DNA of 64,000 nt from Paramylibacter ulvae (GTDB lineage Bacteria > Pseudomonadota > Alphaproteobacteria > Rhodobacterales > Rhodobacteraceae): contig NZ_BMZF01000008.1 in assembly GCF_014652655.1 (NCBI RefSeq), positions 1 to 64,000 on the forward strand. The letters run 5' to 3'. Below, in pieces: positions 52,177 to 61,715 of the stretch (the first letter of the stretch is position 1; each line of letters begins with the position of its first letter). Position numbers and translations under genes: made by a program. Below the pieces are notes generated by a model. The model saw only the letters and a list, made by a program, of their open reading frames with translations. It made no database searches and was not told where the DNA came from.

Positions 52177-52870
52177 TTGAAGAAGGAGGATGTTCCTTTG
52201 AATGATGATCAACGGGCAATTCGCCGTAAACTTCGTATTTTGAATTATGCCGCCGAATTTGGGTCTGTCGTTAAAACTTGTCGTTATTTCGGCATTGGTC
52301 GCGCGAGCTTTTATCGCTGGCGTGCAGCCTATCTCGAACACGGTGAAGCTGGCCTGATTGACAAATCACCGATCCCTAAATGGCATGCAAACAGAACCGC
52401 TCCTGAGATCGAAGAAAAGGTGGTTTACCTGCGTAAGAAATATCACCTCGGTCTGATCCGTATTTCTTGGTACATGGCGCGCTATCACGAAATACAAATA
52501 TCGGATGCTGGCGTTTATCGTATTTTGAAATGCAATGGCTTGAATCGAGTTCATCGATCATATCATTGAAAAGTTCCCATTCCGTATTTGTGAAATCAGA
52601 ACCCCCTTTCGAGCATCGCTTCGCAATACCCTATCGGGCGGCGGATAATAGTCATGAATTCCAAGCTAAGTTCCATTGGCATGTCGAAGACAAAGGCATT
52701 CGCCACGCATACATCAAACCCAGCTCACCGCAACTTAACGGAAAAGTGGAGCGTTCGCATCGCTCTGATCAACAAGAATTCTATCAATTGCTCAGCTATA
52801 AGGGAGATGTGGATTTGGAAGCTAAACTGGCCGAATGGGAGGCGTTCTATAATTTTCCAATAATGATAGT
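52177..52870 (+). pseudogene. Broken IS481-type transposase
   Basis: The first 125 residues (LNDDQRAIRRKLRILNYAAEFGSVVKTCRYFGIGRASFYRWRAAYLEHG to ILKCNGLNRVHR) are a normal IS481-family helix-turn-helix part. Then the frame breaks: the first catalytic region is missing. IIEKFPFRICEIRT follows in another frame, about 40 foreign bases come in, and the end DNSHEFQAKFHWHVEDKGIRHAYIKPSSPQLNGKVERSHRSDQQEFYQLLSYKGDVDLEAKLAEWEAFYNF is in a third position. The last motif (usually YNYHRPH) is also lost. The gene is dead; no clear terminal repeats remain. Confidence 0.88.
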
Positions 52871-53009
52871 TATGTTAATAGTTAAGGTATTTCACCAATA
52901 TCATTTGTGTTCTCACGCTACTTTCAAAAAACTGTGTTCTATCCCGATTGAAACTATCTCAGTGAAAAATTCGTGTATTTAGGAACACAAGCATGAAAGG
53001 GATAGATCA

Positions 53010-53474
53010 ATGAACCGCCGTAAATTTATAATGACCTCTGCAATTTTACCATTTTCAGCAAACTTGGGTTTTGCATCTGAAGGCACATTTGAAATCACTC
53101 GCACAGAAGCCGAATGGCGTGCAATGTTGACGGATCTGCAATTTGCAGTGATGCGCAACGAGAAAACAGAGCGTGCGGGATCAAGCCCGTTGGATAAAAA
53201 CTATGCCGATGGACAGTATATTTGCCGCGGCTGTGATTTGGCGTTGTATTCGTCAAAAACCAAATTTGACAGCGGCACAGGCTGGCCGAGTTTTTATCAA
53301 AGCCTGCCAAACGCGATCGGCACCAAAGAAGACAACACATTGTTCGCAACCCGCACAGAAGCACATTGCCGTCGCTGCGGGAGCCATCTTGGCCATATAT
53401 TTGACGATGGTCCAAAACCAACGGGTAAACGCCATTGCCTGAATGGTGTGAGTTTGAAATTCGTAAAAGCTTAG
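53010..53474 (+). CDS. msrB: Peptide-methionine (R)-S-oxide reductase, exported
   Basis: A 154-residue MsrB with an N-terminal signal peptide (MNRRKFIMTSAILPFSANLGFAS), so it repairs oxidised methionine in the periplasm. The zinc ligands are Cys72, Cys75, Cys120 and Cys123; the catalytic cysteine is Cys143 in RHCLNGVSLKF, where many members have RYCINSASL. The core FDSGTGWPSFYQSL and CGSHLGHIFDDGP are standard. No separate resolving cysteine is visible, so thioredoxin-like partners may reduce it directly. Its end overlaps tamB on the other strand by four bases. Confidence 0.93.
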   Translation: MNRRKFIMTSAILPFSANLGFASEGTFEITRTEAEWRAMLTDLQFAVMRNEKTERAGSSPLDKNYADGQYICRGCDLALYSSKTKFDSGTGWPSFYQSLPNAIGTKEDNTLFATRTEAHCRRCGSHLGHIFDDGPKPTGKRHCLNGVSLKFVKA

Positions 53475-56400
53475 TAATCTTTTTCGAAAAACACGCCAAC
53501 ACTGCTTGCGCCGGTTTCTTTTACGGAACCGCGCAAGGTGACGTTTTTATTAACATCAAGGTTGATTGAAACCGTGGATTTATCCCGTTCGGCGATGGTG
53601 ACCGTGGTGTAAACATTTTCTGATAAATACTTACCTGCGCGAACACCAATATCGCCATCGTCATCAACCACGACATTGAAATCATCCAAATCCAATTTGC
53701 TACGCAGTTTGCTTGCAAATGCGATACCGCCCTTGCCGGATAATTCGCGCAAGCCTGATGCCAATTGGATTGCTTGGAATGGTGAAATTTCATTGAGGTT
53801 TTTGCCAAAAATCATATGCGATAATATTTCGTCCTCGGGTAATTCTGGTGTGGATTCCAAACTGATCTGTGGATCAGAAACCAATCCTGAAACGATAACC
53901 GAGGTGGTAAAATCGCTTGATGTTGTTGTGGCGACGACACGGATACGCGGGTCAAGTGACCCGATCATGGTCATTGATGCTTCGCTAAGATTAAAGCGTT
54001 TACCAAGAATATCCATGCGTCCACGAATAAGGTTAAACGCACCCGTTGGAACGACATTTTGCGTGGTCCCCATGAAACGAATGCGTCCACCTAATTCGGC
54101 ATCTAACCCACGCCCGCGTACAAACACCCGCGATGGCGCGCTCAATACGATGTTTAATTTTATCGGTGCCACGGATGTGGTGTCATCGGTTTGTGCGCGC
54201 ACAAGTCCTGCACGTTGGCGTGTTTGAAACGACAAATTAGGTTCATTCACATGCGCAATTTCGGGTAAAAAGGAAAGCGTTGGAATAAGCTGCGCCTTTA
54301 AATTCACTTCCGTATCCGACAGGGCAACCTGCCCTGACAGCGTCGGCCCGTTCAACGCGGGCCCGGTCAGGTTAAGCGTACCATTCAAAACAGTTGAATA
54401 AAAATTGCGATCCTTTTTACGGGCGTTATTGACGTTGATGTCTAAATCCACAGGAAACCCTTGGGATTGGTTCAGTTCGATGCGCCCATTGAGCGAAACA
54501 CTTCCCCCCTGTCCCAGATTGGCCTGCATTTGGGTTTGGGCGGTGCCGTTGGAAATGTTGGTGGTTGATTGAATGTCGCTCAGCGTGATTTGTTGTGATG
54601 GAAAAACAAAGCTTGCGCCTGTGGTGGTGACTTGCCCAGACAATGCATCCAAACTTGGCTGGCCGTTAATGCTAACATCGAAATTTGCGTTACCGCGAAC
54701 CTTGGCCGAATTTGCGGCCAAGTTCCGATCAAGCAACGCCAGCGGCGCATTACCGGTTGCGCGAATATCCCATGCACCAGAACCTTTGGGCACCCGCCCA
54801 GAAATCGCCGCAGACAACCCGCCAATACCCACCGTTTGCAGATCTACGAGGATATCATCCCCGCTCTGGCTCGCGCTACCAGTAAGTGTTAATGGTCCGG
54901 TCAAGGTTTCAGAAATGATCCTAGCGTTGTTTAATCGCGCGGACAAACTCGCTGATAAATCATCGCTACTGAGCTGGCCAGAAGCCTCGCCAGATAATTG
55001 TGGATTTACGATTTTGAGGTTTTCAAAACGTATTCCACCTTCTGTGCGTTTGGCAGACATGGAAAACGTGTTGCGTCCCGCGATAAACCGATCAACCGAT
55101 GGGTTGTTTAACGACAGGTTGTTGCCCGTGATGTCCAATTCTAAATCAAATTCGCCTGTTAACAATGCTGTTTGACCAGTGGCAGTTATTTCGGTGTTAC
55201 CATTAACAGGCTGGCCGATTAGCCCTGCAAACGCAGATAGATCTTTGATGGATGCAACAATGTCACCTTGTGTTAATAGCGCAGTTTCCAGCCCAGCGAT
55301 ATCGCCCTCGACGCTGGCACGAAAATTGCCATTTGATACTGAAAGATTGCTAAACGTGATGGGCTGGTCTTTGTTCCAAACAATATTTGCCGAACCAGAA
55401 ACGCGTTCACCCATGGCGCGTGCCAAATTTGAATCAGTGTGTTTTATGCCATCCAAAGTGACATCAACATCAGCAGACAATAGCAAATCTGACGGTGATT
55501 TTTGCAAGAATGCGGGCGCAATTTTGCCACCACCGCTGATTTTTGAAAGTGCGACGCTCAATCCATCGCGCGACAAACCTGTTGCGGTGATTTCACCGCT
55601 CCACGGTTGTTCATTTGAATAAGCAATTGATACAGTGCCCGATTGAACAATCGTTTTCGCCCCAGATATTGGCAAAACAATTGGCGCACCTTGCGCATCG
55701 GCAAGACGAGCACGTAATTCGATGTTTGAGGGGGTGTAATCGGGAGCGAGTTCAAGTCGACCTTGTGCCGCGAGGGTCGCCGTGACCAAGTTAAATTCCG
55801 GCAAAGACGTCGAACCATCGGCGCGGCGTTCAATCAACCCTTTGAGTGTTGCCCGCTCGCCAAAAAACGGGCGGTACTCTTCTTGGAACAAAGGTGCCAA
55901 ATTGCCGATCGTGTCAAAGCGAAGCGAAAGCCCGTCTTCTTGCCCGTCGATCCGCAAAGGAGAGGCCACAAATTGTCCGTTTATCCGCTCTACCCCATCC
56001 GTGGCCAAGGAAAGCCCCGTGGTGAAATTATCTTGTGGGCCTTCTCCGTTTAGGGTTAGCGCAAGTGCGGGCGCATTTGGAATATTCAACAGTTGTGCAA
56101 CCAACCCATTTGCATTTTCTTGCGCGTCTAAATCCAAACTAATTGTTTGCGCTAGCCCATTGTAAATGGTGTTTAGTTCAAATTTACCTGATTTATCAAG
56201 ATGTTCTGCCAAAAGTGACACATCCACATCACCATCAATTAATGTAATGCGCCCATCTGCTCGCAAACTGGCAGGTTGCCCCAAAACAGGTTCCAGCAAA
56301 TGTAATTCAGTGGCGGACAGATTTTCGATTTCGATTGAAACGGGCAACTCGGGAATGCGAAAACTGCCAGATTCTATGGTGGTTTCTTCGCTGGCTGGGG

Positions 56401-56716
56401 TGCGTAGCACGGTGATTTTATCAGCGGCCAATGTTTGGACTTCGACGCGACCACGCAACAATGCGGATCGCGTCCAGCTCAGAGCGGCACCTTCGATATC
56501 AAGCCATTTGCCATCCGCATCTGAAATTTCAATACGCTCTATCTTGGCATCCGAACTGAATGTGCCCTGCATTCCAGTAATCGTGACGTTGAAATTTGGT
56601 GATGCGAGCGTGTCCTCGATCAACTGTTCAAGGTAAGGTTTTTTGTCAACCTGAGCAAAGCTTGGCACTGTCAGAACAGCCATGATAAAAAACAGAAATG
56701 CGCGAAAAATTTTCAA
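53471..56716 (-). CDS. tamB: Translocation and assembly module protein TamB
   Basis: A 1081-residue protein with an N-terminal signal anchor (MKIFRAFLFFIMAVLTVPSFAQ), a very long beta-rich middle of repeated strands, and the conserved DUF490 C-terminus (GAFNLIRGRMDILGKRFNLSEASMTMIGSLDPRIRVVATTTSSDFTTSVIVSGLVSDPQISLESTPELPEDEILSHMIFGKNLNEISPFQAIQLASGL). It spans the periplasm and works with TamA in outer-membrane protein insertion and lipid transport. The start is a TTG overlapping the tamA stop (TTGA); it is kept because it gives a complete leader. Confidence 0.93.
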   Translation of the reverse strand: MKIFRAFLFFIMAVLTVPSFAQVDKKPYLEQLIEDTLASPNFNVTITGMQGTFSSDAKIERIEISDADGKWLDIEGAALSWTRSALLRGRVEVQTLAADKITVLRTPASEETTIESGSFRIPELPVSIEIENLSATELHLLEPVLGQPASLRADGRITLIDGDVDVSLLAEHLDKSGKFELNTIYNGLAQTISLDLDAQENANGLVAQLLNIPNAPALALTLNGEGPQDNFTTGLSLATDGVERINGQFVASPLRIDGQEDGLSLRFDTIGNLAPLFQEEYRPFFGERATLKGLIERRADGSTSLPEFNLVTATLAAQGRLELAPDYTPSNIELRARLADAQGAPIVLPISGAKTIVQSGTVSIAYSNEQPWSGEITATGLSRDGLSVALSKISGGGKIAPAFLQKSPSDLLLSADVDVTLDGIKHTDSNLARAMGERVSGSANIVWNKDQPITFSNLSVSNGNFRASVEGDIAGLETALLTQGDIVASIKDLSAFAGLIGQPVNGNTEITATGQTALLTGEFDLELDITGNNLSLNNPSVDRFIAGRNTFSMSAKRTEGGIRFENLKIVNPQLSGEASGQLSSDDLSASLSARLNNARIISETLTGPLTLTGSASQSGDDILVDLQTVGIGGLSAAISGRVPKGSGAWDIRATGNAPLALLDRNLAANSAKVRGNANFDVSINGQPSLDALSGQVTTTGASFVFPSQQITLSDIQSTTNISNGTAQTQMQANLGQGGSVSLNGRIELNQSQGFPVDLDINVNNARKKDRNFYSTVLNGTLNLTGPALNGPTLSGQVALSDTEVNLKAQLIPTLSFLPEIAHVNEPNLSFQTRQRAGLVRAQTDDTTSVAPIKLNIVLSAPSRVFVRGRGLDAELGGRIRFMGTTQNVVPTGAFNLIRGRMDILGKRFNLSEASMTMIGSLDPRIRVVATTTSSDFTTSVIVSGLVSDPQISLESTPELPEDEILSHMIFGKNLNEISPFQAIQLASGLRELSGKGGIAFASKLRSKLDLDDFNVVVDDDGDIGVRAGKYLSENVYTTVTIAERDKSTVSINLDVNKNVTLRGSVKETGASSVGVFFEKDY

Positions 56717-58506
56717 AACGCTTGCCCAATTCCGATGTAAAAATTGACATTGCTTGTTGATAGGTCATCCGCTGGAAATCCGACATCAACGCGAATGGGG
56801 CCAAGACCTGTTTCAAATCGTACACCCACGCCAACACCAGCATGGCTATCGCCACTGGTTAAAAACGAAGATGTGCTGCCGATATAACCATAATCTGCAA
56901 AGATTACGCCGCCCAAATTGTCACGAATTGGGGCCCGTAACTCGGTGCTAACACCAGTAAAGGATTTGCCGCCAGTTTTTTCATCTGTGCCAAAGGGTAC
57001 GCCCAATACCTGGTAATCTTGTCCGCGTACCGTGCCGCCGCCGCCAGAATAATATAGATAGTCGGCTGGCAGCTCTTCTAAGGCTGGGCCATATACGGCG
57101 CCCAACTGCGTACGCCCGGCCAACACAAATTTATCGTCCGCACCAAACCCATGATATACCCGCCCATCGAACGCCATGCGCATGCCCGTGTATGATCTGT
57201 TTCGTTCATAAAATGGTTGCGCTTCGAGAGATGCGTAAATCCCCTTTGTTGCAGAAATTTCGCTGTCGCGACTGTCGTAAGTGACACCAAGCGGTGCACT
57301 TAGCAGGCGAAAATTTCGAAATCCAAAAACATCATTTGTGTCAATGTTGCGATACCGAACGCCTGCATATGTCGACAATCGGTCATTGATATCATGGTCA
57401 AAGTTCAAACCGACCGTATATGCACGAATGCTATAGTCAGGTTCGTCGTCACGTTCAAAGTTAAGCGAAAATGTTGCATCTGTGTCAGGGCTTAGTGTTG
57501 CAGGGCGGGTCAGGCTGACCCCGACGTTGTAATCAATGCCGTCGGTGGTTCCTCCGATGCCAGACGCCACGGCATCAAAACGCAAGGATTCCCCGCCACC
57601 TAACAGATTGCGGTGTAACCAAAACCCTTCCAGCGTTAATCCTTCATCGGTTGATATCGTCGCCCCTGCCCCAATGCGGCGTGGTTTTGCCTCTGCCACG
57701 GTGGCGGTGATGGGGATGGTGCCGTCAGGGGAAACTTGATCCGCTTCTGTTATGGCGACGGTTGTGAATGCCCCGGTGTTGCGTAAACGACGGCCCGCTG
57801 CTTCTAACTCCAGCGGGTCAAAGTTTTCACCCGTTGGCAAACCCGCGATTTTACGAACGCGATTTTCGCGCATCCGTTGATTGCCACGGATTATCAAGCT
57901 ACCAAATTTTGCGATGCGACCAGGCTGGATCGTAAATGATGCATCCAGTGTATTGCTGGTGTGATCGGCGGTGATGTTTTGATCGGTAACTTTCGCGGTG
58001 GGGCGGCTGGCATTTCGCCATGCATCAATTGAATCATCGACCGCTTCTTGGATCACGGATGATTTTGCGACTTCGCCTGTTGTGAATTCTGGTGCCAATT
58101 TTGTGTCAGAAGGCAGCGGGCGCACTTGGGCGGTGCCAAATTTAAATGCGTCACCCTGTTTGATCGACACAATAGCAGAAGTAATTTCACCAAGTGTTTC
58201 GAATGGCGAAAGGGTTGCAGCCTCTTTTCCGTTTAGGGTGATGCTGATTTCTGCGCCGTAATACCCATTTTCGTATAATACGCTTAAAAATCGCTGATAA
58301 TCCGATTGCGCCGCTGCCAAAATTTCGGTGCTGGTTTTGTCTTGTTCCAACAAGGCTTGACGTAAAAGGGATGTAAAACGGATGCTTTTCGAAATTTCTT
58401 TGCTAACAACAAATTCCAACCGTTCGCTTTGGGCAACGCTAAATTGCGAATAACCAAATGAAAATAAGGCGATACCAGTGGTAATTAACGTCAATGACGC
58501 ACGCAT
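56713..58506 (-). CDS. tamA: Outer-membrane Omp85-family protein TamA
   Basis: A 597-residue protein with a signal peptide, three POTRA-like repeats in the first half (the last one FGSLIIRGNQRMRENRVRKIAGLPTGENFDPLELEAAGRRLRNTGAFTTVAI) and a C-terminal 16-strand barrel. The barrel ends GVGVRFETGLGPIRVDVGFPADDLSTSNVNFYIGIGQAF, closing on phenylalanine as usual, and GGGTVRGQDYQ is the conserved loop-6-like motif. It is coupled to tamB by a four-base overlap. AAGGGAC precedes the ATG. Confidence 0.94.
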   Translation of the reverse strand: MRASLTLITTGIALFSFGYSQFSVAQSERLEFVVSKEISKSIRFTSLLRQALLEQDKTSTEILAAAQSDYQRFLSVLYENGYYGAEISITLNGKEAATLSPFETLGEITSAIVSIKQGDAFKFGTAQVRPLPSDTKLAPEFTTGEVAKSSVIQEAVDDSIDAWRNASRPTAKVTDQNITADHTSNTLDASFTIQPGRIAKFGSLIIRGNQRMRENRVRKIAGLPTGENFDPLELEAAGRRLRNTGAFTTVAITEADQVSPDGTIPITATVAEAKPRRIGAGATISTDEGLTLEGFWLHRNLLGGGESLRFDAVASGIGGTTDGIDYNVGVSLTRPATLSPDTDATFSLNFERDDEPDYSIRAYTVGLNFDHDINDRLSTYAGVRYRNIDTNDVFGFRNFRLLSAPLGVTYDSRDSEISATKGIYASLEAQPFYERNRSYTGMRMAFDGRVYHGFGADDKFVLAGRTQLGAVYGPALEELPADYLYYSGGGGTVRGQDYQVLGVPFGTDEKTGGKSFTGVSTELRAPIRDNLGGVIFADYGYIGSTSSFLTSGDSHAGVGVGVRFETGLGPIRVDVGFPADDLSTSNVNFYIGIGQAF

Positions 58507-58680
58507 TTGTTGTCCCTTCCATTGTATCGTATCGCGCCTTGTCTATTGCAGACAATGATCTTTGGGATAGCTTGCCAAAATGGGCGGCATTGGGCAAATC
58601 ACAATACAATACTGCTTATTTAGTTGGTCGCGAGACCACTGCAAGTATATTTATTGTGATCAGCGAAAAGAAGTGGGTTT

Positions 58681-60300
58681 TCAGCGCGCAGGATACCAAT
58701 ATTTGGCATCTGGATCATCGCGATCAAGCACCACAAAGTTATTGGCGAACACGCGATATGGTTGGCTCCAATCGCCATCCGGCCATTTTATGCGCACCTG
58801 CGCACGTTCGGCGACACCAAGTCCGAAATGGATAAAGCCCAAACGCCCTGATGCGTGACCCCCGCCAATTTGCACCGTGTGTGTTTGGGTCAAATTTCCT
58901 GTTTTCACGGAAATTTTTGCACCCACGGCATTTCGATTTACCCCAGTGTTGCGAAGCTCAACCGCGAGGAAATTTCCAAACGGGGCGTATCCCCACTCGG
59001 TTTTACGGCCAAGATTGCGAAACAGGCTCACGGGCTCTTCGCGGTTCACCACCAACAGATCCAGCATTCCATCCGCATTGAAATCCTCAATAACTGCCCC
59101 ACGCCCACGCCGTGGTAATGCGATCCCAGCCGCCCCGCCTTGTTCGCTAAACTTTCCATTGGGCAATCCCATCAACATATTGTCGGGGTCTACTTCTGCA
59201 AAATCGGGCATACGTTCAACATTGCCCTTTGCAATGTATAAATCGGTGCGCGTGTCATTGTTGAAATCGGCAAATTCCGTGTGCCAACCCGTTGATGGTT
59301 TCAGATCATCACCTTGATAGGGGCGATGCGCAGTGGCCGCGCGTTCATATGCCATGTCGCGGTAAATTGGGCTGTCTTCCTCCGCGTCCTCGTCCAAGGT
59401 TTGAAGCATCGTATCGCCCATGGACGACAAAGCATAATCGGGGCGCCCATCGGCGTTTAGATCTGTTTGCGCTATGCCCATACCCCAGATAATTAACTTT
59501 TGCCAACCATCGCGCGCATCAAATTGTTCTGGACGCCCGCCATTGTTGAGATTCCACAGCTGTTCATAACCACCGCGATGATATTGGCGATCATTGGTGA
59601 CGCGCAAATCAAACTGACCGCGGTTGTTCCAATCTGTGAACATAATCGACAAGGAACAAAAACTGGGTGAAAGCGATTGATTTTGATCGTATTCCCCGTT
59701 CGGATTTGGGCGCGCCAATACATTGTCCTCACAGGTGCCCCACGGTGAACCAGGTGCATCGCGATCAATGTAATTGGCAAATGCCAAGGTTGGGTTTGCC
59801 GCGTCTTGTTCCCAGATTGCCGAAAACCCGGTTGTCCAGGCATCGCCGCCATCAAAGACAAAATGATCGTTTGCTTTGGCAAAAGTGCAATCGCCAAGCC
59901 CGCGCAAGATCTGGTTTTGACCAACGCGCAAAACCATCAGATCCACATGCGCGTCATTGTCAAAATTGATTGGATATGCACCCGTTACTTTGGTAATTTC
60001 ACCCGTTGCGGATATAGGTTGTTCTGAAAACGTGATGTCTTGGCCTGCCTTGGATGTATTGCGAAACAGCTTCGCCGGCATTTCGCCACCAGCGATAAAC
60101 AAGTCATTCATACGGTCATTGTTGCAATCAAAACTGGCCGCACCACCGCCAACAAAATATTCGAACGGGCCGCGATATTGGTGATCGATGCCAGCGATTT
60201 CAGCTTGTTCAACAAATTGTGGAACATCGCCGAAAAATTCTGACTGGGCGAATGCTGGGTTTGTAATTGTCAATGAAACGAGCGCAACAATGGTTTTCAT
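58681..60300 (-). CDS. Exported FG-GAP/VCBS-repeat protein with ASPIC/UnbV domain (CRTAC1-like)
   Basis: A 539-residue secreted protein: signal peptide (MKTIVALVSLTITNPAFAQ), then calcium-binding FG-GAP-type repeats (DCNNDRMNDLFIAGGE; NFDNDAHVDLMVLRVG; DLNADGRPDYALSSMG; DFNNDTRTDLYIAKGN; DFNADGMLDLLVVNRE) and a C-terminal ASPIC/UnbV domain (RNAVGAKISVKTGNLTQTHTVQIGGGHASGRLGFIHFGLGVAERAQVRIKWPDGDW). The repeats should form a beta-propeller. It overlaps the di-haem gene by ATGA. CRTAC1-type proteins are found with redox enzymes, but their role is not known. Confidence 0.88.
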   Translation of the reverse strand: MKTIVALVSLTITNPAFAQSEFFGDVPQFVEQAEIAGIDHQYRGPFEYFVGGGAASFDCNNDRMNDLFIAGGEMPAKLFRNTSKAGQDITFSEQPISATGEITKVTGAYPINFDNDAHVDLMVLRVGQNQILRGLGDCTFAKANDHFVFDGGDAWTTGFSAIWEQDAANPTLAFANYIDRDAPGSPWGTCEDNVLARPNPNGEYDQNQSLSPSFCSLSIMFTDWNNRGQFDLRVTNDRQYHRGGYEQLWNLNNGGRPEQFDARDGWQKLIIWGMGIAQTDLNADGRPDYALSSMGDTMLQTLDEDAEEDSPIYRDMAYERAATAHRPYQGDDLKPSTGWHTEFADFNNDTRTDLYIAKGNVERMPDFAEVDPDNMLMGLPNGKFSEQGGAAGIALPRRGRGAVIEDFNADGMLDLLVVNREEPVSLFRNLGRKTEWGYAPFGNFLAVELRNTGVNRNAVGAKISVKTGNLTQTHTVQIGGGHASGRLGFIHFGLGVAERAQVRIKWPDGDWSQPYRVFANNFVVLDRDDPDAKYWYPAR

Positions 60301-61715
60301 TCTGCCACCTCAATGCGCAGCGTTTTTAAAAATGCCACGATTTCACTTCGTTGTTTTTCGGGGGCATTTTCATAAGAATCTTTAGATGATTTTGCACTGC
60401 CACCATGTGCGCGTATTATGGCATCAAGCGTGGTGAAATCGTTGCGATGTCCATAGGGCGCGGTGGACCCAAGACCCCATAATTCTGCGGTCATGAAAAT
60501 ATCGCGCCCCACAAAGCGTTGCGAAAACAACTCGTTTCCAAGCAATTCATTTTCAGGGTCGGTGATTTTGTGCCGCTTCAAGTCACCAAACAATGGAACC
60601 ATGACCTGCCCTTGTTCGTTACGTTCAAGTGACTTTACCCAATCCAGTTGCGACAAATCGTAGATTGCAGGCTTGGCGACATCATGTTGGTTTAATGTCC
60701 CAGCCGCATCAACGGGACCAGGGTCATAAAAGTGTAGTGAATTCAATGGCAGCGCTGTGCGGTGACAGGACGTACAGCCAAAATCATCAAAATGCTCTGC
60801 CCCTATTTGTGCAGCATCTTGCCATGCACCATCACTGGGTTGCCAAACGGTTGGCGCAGGCAGGCTTGCTTGCCAAGCGACAAGTGCGGATACATCTGCG
60901 GGCGAAAATTCATTCTCGTATCCATCCTCGTCAAAATCCTGTTCACCCGTCCAACGTACACCAAATCGTTCGCTGGCTTGCATCCCGTGATGATGGTTCG
61001 ATGCATTTACGGTAAACTGTCGTAGTGATGTCATAACCCCTTTTTGGCTAAACGGACGAATGACCAAATCGGTATCGACACCATCTAATTCAGATAGATC
61101 AACCATGCCATCAGGCGTAGCGGTGATATGGCCAAATGATATGTCTTTGGTAATCAGCGCAACGCGGACAGCGCTGCCAGTATCGCGTGCGTTCGACAAT
61201 GCCCGTGTGCGTTGTGACACCAAATCGACGGTCATTTCACGCGCTAATAATTCGATCAATCCCGACCCAAACAAATGGTTCGTACCCCGTTCGTTTGAAA
61301 ATTCAGGGTCGGTGGTATCAAAATCGTGGTTGTTAAATCCCTCCGATAAAAACACATTGGCCACAAAATCACCTGCGCCACCGTCGAACGGTTGATTGTG
61401 GCATGATGAACAGGCGTTTGCATCCAATCCCGAAGTCCGCGCAAATGTTTGGCGTAATGCGCGCCGCGGTTTTGTTGGTATGATGGCCTGTGTCGCCATT
61501 GGACGACCTGCACCGTCTTTCTCTGTGAATTGTGCTGTGAACAACGCTTCGCCAATAGTACGAAGATGTTCCAATTGCGTTTTACTTTGCAATCCGTGTG
61601 GAATGTTTTCAATCGCGCCAATCGATGGTGTTTTCTCGGCCCAAGCGGTATCAGATTGCGCAACGCCTTGTTGCCCAAATAACATCAATATTAGTGAACA
61701 AATAACTGTTTTCAT
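60297..61715 (-). CDS. Di-haem oxidoreductase (DUF1111 family), exported
   Basis: A 472-residue secreted c-type cytochrome with a signal peptide and two haem sites: Cys102-Ser-Ser-Cys105-His106 (ACSSCHNQPFDGGAG) and Cys314-Thr-Ser-Cys317-His318 (GCTSCHRTALPL). The end TAELWGLGSTAPYGHRNDFTTLDAIIRAHGG is typical of the DUF1111 'thiol oxidoreductase'/MauG-like group. It is probably a periplasmic peroxidase or oxidase. It sits between a ROK regulator (stop and start share one base) and the ASPIC/UnbV protein, forming a three-gene operon. Confidence 0.88.
   Translation of the reverse strand: MKTVICSLILMLFGQQGVAQSDTAWAEKTPSIGAIENIPHGLQSKTQLEHLRTIGEALFTAQFTEKDGAGRPMATQAIIPTKPRRALRQTFARTSGLDANACSSCHNQPFDGGAGDFVANVFLSEGFNNHDFDTTDPEFSNERGTNHLFGSGLIELLAREMTVDLVSQRTRALSNARDTGSAVRVALITKDISFGHITATPDGMVDLSELDGVDTDLVIRPFSQKGVMTSLRQFTVNASNHHHGMQASERFGVRWTGEQDFDEDGYENEFSPADVSALVAWQASLPAPTVWQPSDGAWQDAAQIGAEHFDDFGCTSCHRTALPLNSLHFYDPGPVDAAGTLNQHDVAKPAIYDLSQLDWVKSLERNEQGQVMVPLFGDLKRHKITDPENELLGNELFSQRFVGRDIFMTAELWGLGSTAPYGHRNDFTTLDAIIRAHGGSAKSSKDSYENAPEKQRSEIVAFLKTLRIEVAE

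Noticed and set aside
52467-52982. 171-codon frame as an intact gene
   Set aside because: Its middle is the C-terminal part of a broken IS481 transposase and its ends are out-of-frame sequence.
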